Below, in pieces: positions 59,747 to 64,000 of a DNA stretch of 64,000 nt. The position numbers were made by a program, and so were the translations under genes. Every line of letters starts with the position of its first letter. The first letter of the stretch is position 1. The notes beneath the pieces are model-generated. The model saw only the letters and a list, made by a program, of their open reading frames with translations. It was not told the DNA's origin and searched no databases. The DNA comes from an uncultured Rhodopila sp. (lineage in GTDB: Bacteria; Pseudomonadota; Alphaproteobacteria; Acetobacterales; Acetobacteraceae), in assembly GCA_903851415.1 (NCBI GenBank), contig CAINOE010000019.1, positions 62,001 through 126,000 of the forward strand. Reading direction: 5' to 3'.

Positions 59747-60724
59747 ATGGACCGCATCCAGGTCCGCGATCCGACCGACATCGCCTCCGCCCGCCGCCGC
59801 ATCGTCGGGCTGGCGGTCCGGCTCGGCTACAGCGAAACCGAGGCGGGCCGCGTCGCCATCGTCGCCACCGAACTGGCGCAGAACCTGCTGCGCCACGGCG
59901 GCGGCGGCGAGATGCTGGCCGGGCCGGAGGACGGCGCCCCCGGGGGCATCGAAATCGTGGCGTTGGACAAAGGCCCCGGCATGGCGGATGTCGAAGCCTG
60001 CCTGCGCGACGGGTTCTCCACCGCCGGCACACCCGGCAATGGCCTCGGGGCGGTGCGGCGCATGGCCCGGCAGTTGCTGATTCATTCGCGTCCCGGCAGC
60101 GGTACCGCCGTGCTGGCGCGGATGGGCGGCGACGCCGGGACGGGCGACAGAATGGCGGCGGCGCTGTGCGTGCCGAAGCCGGGCGAGGACATCTGCGGCG
60201 ACGCGGCCTGCATCCTGGCGCGCCCGGACGGCACCGCCGGTTTGCTGCTCGCCGACGGGCTGGGCCATGGTCCGCTGGCGGCGGCCGCGTCCGGCGAAGC
60301 GGTGCGGCTGTTCCGCAAGCATCCCGCGGCAGGACCGGTGGAGCTTCTGACCATCCTGCATGCCGGCCTGCGCGCCACGCGCGGAGCCGCCGTCGCGACG
60401 GCGCTGATTGATCCGGCGGCGCGGCAGGTCACGTACGGCGGCATCGGCAATATCGCCGGGTTCATCACCGATACCGGCGGCGTCCGCCGCATGGTGTCGC
60501 ACAGCGGCACGGCGGGACACACCGCCGGCCGGATGCAGGCCTTCCACTACCCGATGCATCACCGCCCGGTGGTGGTGATGTTCTCCGACGGCCTCGCGAC
60601 CTCCTGGTCGCCCGACGGTCACGCAGGTCTGTTCACGCTGGACCCTACGCTGATCGCCGCCGTCCTGTATCGTGATCACGCGCGCGGCCGGGACGATGCA
60701 TCGGTGGTCGTGTGGAAAGGTTGA
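59747..60724 (+). CDS. HATPase-PP2C (SpoIIE/RsbX-type) fusion protein (325 aa)
   Basis: N-terminal RsbT/RsbW-like GHKL domain: VATELAQNLLRHGGGGE, LDKGPGMADVEACLRDG and GNGLGAVRRMARQLL. From about 140 a PP2C-type SpoIIE/RsbX phosphatase domain with metal ligands: EDICGDAACIL, LLLADGLGHGPLAAAASGEA, VVVMFSDGL and GRDDASVVVWKG. RsbX-like phosphatases reset RsbS and RsbR. The fusion could combine partner-switch ATP binding with dephosphorylation. ATG 59747. Its stop is 4 bp before the next gene. Confidence 0.88.
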   Translation: MDRIQVRDPTDIASARRRIVGLAVRLGYSETEAGRVAIVATELAQNLLRHGGGGEMLAGPEDGAPGGIEIVALDKGPGMADVEACLRDGFSTAGTPGNGLGAVRRMARQLLIHSRPGSGTAVLARMGGDAGTGDRMAAALCVPKPGEDICGDAACILARPDGTAGLLLADGLGHGPLAAAASGEAVRLFRKHPAAGPVELLTILHAGLRATRGAAVATALIDPAARQVTYGGIGNIAGFITDTGGVRRMVSHSGTAGHTAGRMQAFHYPMHHRPVVVMFSDGLATSWSPDGHAGLFTLDPTLIAAVLYRDHARGRDDASVVVWKG

Positions 60725-60728
60725 CCGC

Positions 60729-62486
60729 ATGGAGTGGCCCCTGCTGACCGTCGCCCTGTCGGACCCCGAGGACATCGTGCTGGCGCGTCATCGGGCCCGG
60801 CAAGTGGCGGCCCGGCTCGGCCTCGACGCCGCCGGCCAGACCCGCTTCGCCGCCTCCGTCTCCGAGATCGCCCGCAACGCCATCGCTTACGCCCGCGGCG
60901 CCCGCGTCGCCTTTGCGGTCAGCCGCAACGGCTCGCCCGCCCTGGTCGCCCGCGTGTCCGATAGCGGTCCCGGCATAAGCGACCTCGATGCGGTGCTTGA
61001 GGGCCGCGCTCCAGGCCGGGGCATCGCCAGCGCCCGGCGTCTGGTGGACGACTTCGCCATCGCCAGCACCTCCGCCGGCACCATCGTGTCGCTGTCGCGC
61101 CGCCTGCCGGAAGGCGCCTCCTGCCTTGCACCCGGGGAAATCGCCCGCATCGCCGACACGCTGAACCTGGGCCTTCAGCCCAACCCGGTGCAGGAGCTGC
61201 AGACCCAGAACATAGAACTGGTCGCCAGCCTGGCGGAGCTCCGCCTGCGGCAGGAGGAACTGGAGCAACTCAATACCGAACTGGAAGACACCAATCGCGG
61301 CGTCGTCGCGCTGTACGCCGAACTCGACGAGCGCGCCGAGCAGTTGCGCCAGGCCAGCGAGCTGAAATCCCGTTTTCTCTCCAACATGAGCCATGAGTTC
61401 CGCACCCCGCTGAATTCGATCCTGGCCCTGTCGCGCCTGCTCCTCGACGGGGTCGACGGCCCCCTTACCCCCGAACAGGACCGCCAGGTCACCTATATCC
61501 GCCGATCGGCTGAGAGTCTGACTGAACTGGTGAACGACCTGCTGGATCTGGCGAAGGTCGAGGCCGGCAAGCTGGAGGTGCGGCCAAACCCGTTCACCGT
61601 GAACGAGCTGTTCGGCGCCTTGCGCGGGGTGATGAAGCCGCTCCAGCAGAACGAGGCGGTCGAACTGATCTTCGAGGAAGCCTACGGCCTGCCAATCCTG
61701 ATCACCGACGAAGCCAAGGTCGCGCAGATCCTGCGCAACCTGATCTCCAACGCGCTGAAATTCACCGAACGCGGGGAGGTGCGGGTTTCCGCCCGCTTCG
61801 ATCGTGAAACCGGGCTGATCAGCCTGGCGGTTTCCGATACCGGCATCGGCATCGCCGAGCAGGACCACCAGCTTGTGTTCCAGGAGTTTTCCCAGGTGGC
61901 GAACCGGCTTCAGGTTCGCACCAAGGGGACCGGCCTCGGGTTGCCGCTGTCGCGGCGGCTCGCGGAACTGCTCGGCGGGACGCTGGCGCTGCGGAGCGCC
62001 CCGGGCGAAGGGTCGGTTTTCACGCTGAGCATACCCGTTCGTCCGCCTGCCGCCTGTGCCGCGCCCGCGACTCAACCCGAACGGGCGCGCGACGTTCTCC
62101 TGATCGATGACGAGGAGACCTCCCGCTACGTGCTGCGCCAGATGCTGAGCGCCTGGCAGGTGTTGACCATCCGCGAAGCCGAGACCGGCGCCGAGGGCCT
62201 TCGCCTGGCCGGGGCCGCGGCGCCGGACGCCGTGCTGCTGGATCTGCGGCTGCCGGACATCGACGGATTCGCGGTGATGGATCGCCTGCAGGCCGATGCG
62301 GTGACCGCCGGCATCCCGGTGATCGTCTGCACCTCCTCCGTGCTGACCGGCGCTGAACGGTCCCGGCTCGGGCATGCCCGCGCGATCCTGTCCAAGGCGG
62401 CACTGACACGGGATGCCGTCCAGCGCGCGCTGGACGCGGTGTGGCAGGACGATGTCGCGCGTGCCGCGGGACGGATCGCCGAATGA
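60729..62486 (+). CDS. Hybrid histidine kinase with N-terminal RsbT-like ATPase domain (585 aa)
   Basis: Order: RsbT-like GHKL domain (about 1-130; SEIARNAIAYARGARV, DSGPGISDLDAV, GRGIASARRLVDDFA), coiled coil (about 155-215), HisKA with H-box SNMSHEFRTPLNSILALSRL, HATPase with NLISNALKFTE, DTGIGIAE, GTGLGLPLSRRL, and a receiver domain (DVLLIDDEETSRYVL; LLDLRLPDIDGF as phospho-Asp; ILSKA as Lys). No membrane segment, so cytoplasmic. The N-terminal GHKL unit suggests input from the Rsb partner-switch. It overlaps the next gene by ATGA. Confidence 0.9.
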   Translation: MEWPLLTVALSDPEDIVLARHRARQVAARLGLDAAGQTRFAASVSEIARNAIAYARGARVAFAVSRNGSPALVARVSDSGPGISDLDAVLEGRAPGRGIASARRLVDDFAIASTSAGTIVSLSRRLPEGASCLAPGEIARIADTLNLGLQPNPVQELQTQNIELVASLAELRLRQEELEQLNTELEDTNRGVVALYAELDERAEQLRQASELKSRFLSNMSHEFRTPLNSILALSRLLLDGVDGPLTPEQDRQVTYIRRSAESLTELVNDLLDLAKVEAGKLEVRPNPFTVNELFGALRGVMKPLQQNEAVELIFEEAYGLPILITDEAKVAQILRNLISNALKFTERGEVRVSARFDRETGLISLAVSDTGIGIAEQDHQLVFQEFSQVANRLQVRTKGTGLGLPLSRRLAELLGGTLALRSAPGEGSVFTLSIPVRPPAACAAPATQPERARDVLLIDDEETSRYVLRQMLSAWQVLTIREAETGAEGLRLAGAAAPDAVLLDLRLPDIDGFAVMDRLQADAVTAGIPVIVCTSSVLTGAERSRLGHARAILSKAALTRDAVQRALDAVWQDDVARAAGRIAE

Positions 62487-64000
62487 GCGCCATCCCGCCT
62501 TTGGTGCTGAATGTCGACGATGATCCGGCCAACCGCTACGTCAAGACGCGGTCGTTGCGGATGGGCGGGATGGAGGTGATCGAGGCCGAAGACGGCGCCT
62601 CCGCCCTTGCGGTCATAGCCGAACGACAGCCGCTGCTGGTGCTGCTGGATGTGAATCTGCCGGATGTGAACGGGCTGGAGGTCTGCCGCCGCATCAAGCA
62701 GTCCTGGCCGGAGATCGTCGTGATCCAGATCTCCGCCACCGCCATTTCCTCGGCCGAAAAGATCGTCGGACTGGAAAGCGGCGCCGATTGCTACCTGACG
62801 ACTCCGGTCGAGCCGCTGGAGCTGATCGCCGTCACCCACGCCATGTTGCGGCTGCGCCAGGCGGAAACCCGCGCCCAGGAAGCGCATGAGCGCTACCGGA
62901 TGATCGTCGAGAGCGCGGTGGACTACGCGATTTTCACCTGCGGCCTGGACGGACGGGTCACGAGCTGGAACTCCGGTGCCGAAGCGATCCTGGGCTACAC
63001 TCCGGACCAAATCGTCGGCCAGCCCTGCGCGCGCATTTTCATGGCCGACGACGTCGCCGCCGATGTTCCCGAAACCGAGATGCGCTCGGCCCGGGCTGGG
63101 ATCGGCGTGCGGGCGGAACGCTGGCACCGGCGGCGCGACGGCACCCGCTTCTGGTCCAGCGGCCGCATGGTGCCGCTGCGCGACCGTCGTGGCGAGGTCG
63201 CGGGCTTTCTCAAGATCCTCTACGACCGCACGGTCGAGAAGGACGCGCGTGACGCGCTGGAGGCTTTGAACGCCGAGCTTGAAAACCGCGTGGCGGAGCG
63301 CACCCGGGAACTGGCGGCGGCCAATGAGCGGCTGCGGGCGGAGATCGCCGAACGCGAGCGGACCGGAGAGCAGATCCGTCAGTTGCAGAAAATGGAAGCG
63401 CTCGGGCAACTCACCGGCGGGATTGCTCACGATTTCAACAACCTTCTCACCGCGATCCTGGGCGGCCTGGAGGTCACGCGGCTGCGGATCGAGGATCCGC
63501 GCACCTTGCGGATGATCGACAGCTCCGTCAGCGCCGCGCAGCGCGGGGCAAAGCTGATCGCGCAGCTTATGGCGTTTGCGCGCCGGCAGAACCTGGAGCT
63601 CGATTATCTGCCGATAAACGATCTTCTGCAGGAGATGCGGGAGCTGCTGGAGCGCAGCGTCGGTTCGGCGGTGACGCTGACCTTCGATTTCGCTCCCGAT
63701 GTCTGGCCGGTGCTGGCAGATGCGAGCCAGGTGCAGACAGCGGTCCTGAACCTCGCGATCAACGCGCGCGACGCGATGCCGGAGGGCGGTGCCTTGCGCA
63801 TCGCCACCGGCAATACGCTGATCCGCGGTCCGGTGGACGGAACGGACGTGCCGCCGGGCGACTACGCCACCTTGTCGGTGGAGGACACCGGCACAGGGAT
63901 GTCGGACGAGGTGAAGGGGCGGCTGTTCGAGCCGTTTTTCACCACCAAGGAGCTGGGAAAGGGCACCGGCCTCGGACTGGCCCAGGTGTATGGCTTCGTG
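62483..64000 (+). CDS. Receiver-PAS-histidine kinase, 3' end beyond the window
   Basis: Starts with a receiver domain (VLNVDDDPANRYVKTRSLRM; LVLLDVNLPDVNGLEV) in which the usual Lys is Thr (DCYLTTPVEP), a replacement also met in related receiver-PAS-kinase proteins. A PAS domain follows (about 140-255; DYAIFTCGLDGRVTSWNSGA), then a coiled coil, HisKA (GQLTGGIAHDFNNLLTAILG) and HATPase motifs (NLAINARDAMPEGG, EDTGTGMSDEVKGRLFEPFF, GTGLGLAQVYGF). Visible length 506 residues; an additional C-terminal receiver is possible beyond the edge. It is coupled by ATGA to the kinase before it. Confidence 0.92.
   Translation, partial: MSAIPPLVLNVDDDPANRYVKTRSLRMGGMEVIEAEDGASALAVIAERQPLLVLLDVNLPDVNGLEVCRRIKQSWPEIVVIQISATAISSAEKIVGLESGADCYLTTPVEPLELIAVTHAMLRLRQAETRAQEAHERYRMIVESAVDYAIFTCGLDGRVTSWNSGAEAILGYTPDQIVGQPCARIFMADDVAADVPETEMRSARAGIGVRAERWHRRRDGTRFWSSGRMVPLRDRRGEVAGFLKILYDRTVEKDARDALEALNAELENRVAERTRELAAANERLRAEIAERERTGEQIRQLQKMEALGQLTGGIAHDFNNLLTAILGGLEVTRLRIEDPRTLRMIDSSVSAAQRGAKLIAQLMAFARRQNLELDYLPINDLLQEMRELLERSVGSAVTLTFDFAPDVWPVLADASQVQTAVLNLAINARDAMPEGGALRIATGNTLIRGPVDGTDVPPGDYATLSVEDTGTGMSDEVKGRLFEPFFTTKELGKGTGLGLAQVYGFV

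Noticed and set aside
1..64000. CRISPR arrays, prophage or insertion sequences
   Set aside because: No regularly spaced direct repeats, cas genes, integrases, phage structural genes or transposases were seen; repeats found are short inverted types.

Overview
The window is a 64 kb piece of a GC-rich (roughly 65-70 %) bacterial chromosome. The gene content points to an alphaproteobacterium, most likely of the Acetobacteraceae/Rhodospirillales. The grounds are an intracellular Cys-type PHA depolymerase, Mla lipid-transport genes, a DenD/DpaL pair, a PEP-CTERM surface system, a class Ia NrdB and a small conserved protein (53859-54134) of a kind I associate with acetic acid bacteria. The taxonomic call is inference. 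The window is mostly ordinary chromosome: one tRNA-Cys, no rRNA, no transposase, no phage genes and no CRISPR array.

Layout. 1-5518 (minus): an overlapping operon of three SPFH (HflK/HflC/stomatin-like) membrane proteins ending in a CPC-type heavy-metal P1B ATPase cut by the window edge. 5634-10643: an NHL-repeat secreted protein, a lone PemK/MazF-type toxin, a DUF4337 protein, aat, a VOC protein, a glycine-zipper lipoprotein and a Uma2 protein. 10653-11400: a decayed RelE/ParE toxin-antitoxin pair and a palindromic repeat. 11694-20584 (minus): nucleoside deaminase, a 1000-residue multidomain glycosyltransferase, a CaiB-type CoA transferase with a dienelactone hydrolase, prmA and uvrD/pcrA. 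21287-27738: two PEP-CTERM genes flank a 1280-residue protein with two TPR-sulfotransferase units. 27812-34567: metF, mlaA-mlaC, GNAT, rhodanese, DUF2939, DpaL-like lyase and DenD-like dehydrogenase. 34683-43471: ClC channel, an orphan small-gene island, DUF2237, the ComM/YifB ATPase, a second Uma2 protein, a DUF2817 peptidase-like lipoprotein and an SGNH hydrolase. 44150-55503: a sulfotransferase remnant beside tRNA-Cys, phaZ, GST, a YciF-like protein, a CtpA-like protease, rnr, a polyprenyl synthase, small genes, a methyltransferase and nrdB. 55708-64000: a TPP enzyme, then an RsbR-RsbS-RsbT module followed by an HATPase-PP2C phosphatase and two hybrid histidine kinases, the last cut by the window edge.

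The most notable signal is regulatory. Both PEP-CTERM genes have a sigma-54 type -24/-12 element (TGGCA/CGGCA-N6-TTGC) and a 17-bp upstream element (TGTAAA-N5-CCGACA). The two elements start exactly 63 bp apart in both cases. Further near or exact copies of the 17-mer lie nearby without a recognisable promoter, and one lies inside metF. Together with the tandem sulfotransferase between them, this looks like a locus for surface polymer and protein export under enhancer-dependent control.

The second theme is the partner-switching (stressosome-like) cluster at the right end, whose outputs appear to feed into hybrid kinases. In three of its proteins an RsbT-type ATPase fold is reused: alone, fused to a PP2C phosphatase, and fused to a histidine kinase. 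Several short inverted-repeat elements, some sharing GTCATGGCCCGG-like ends, sit in intergenic gaps.
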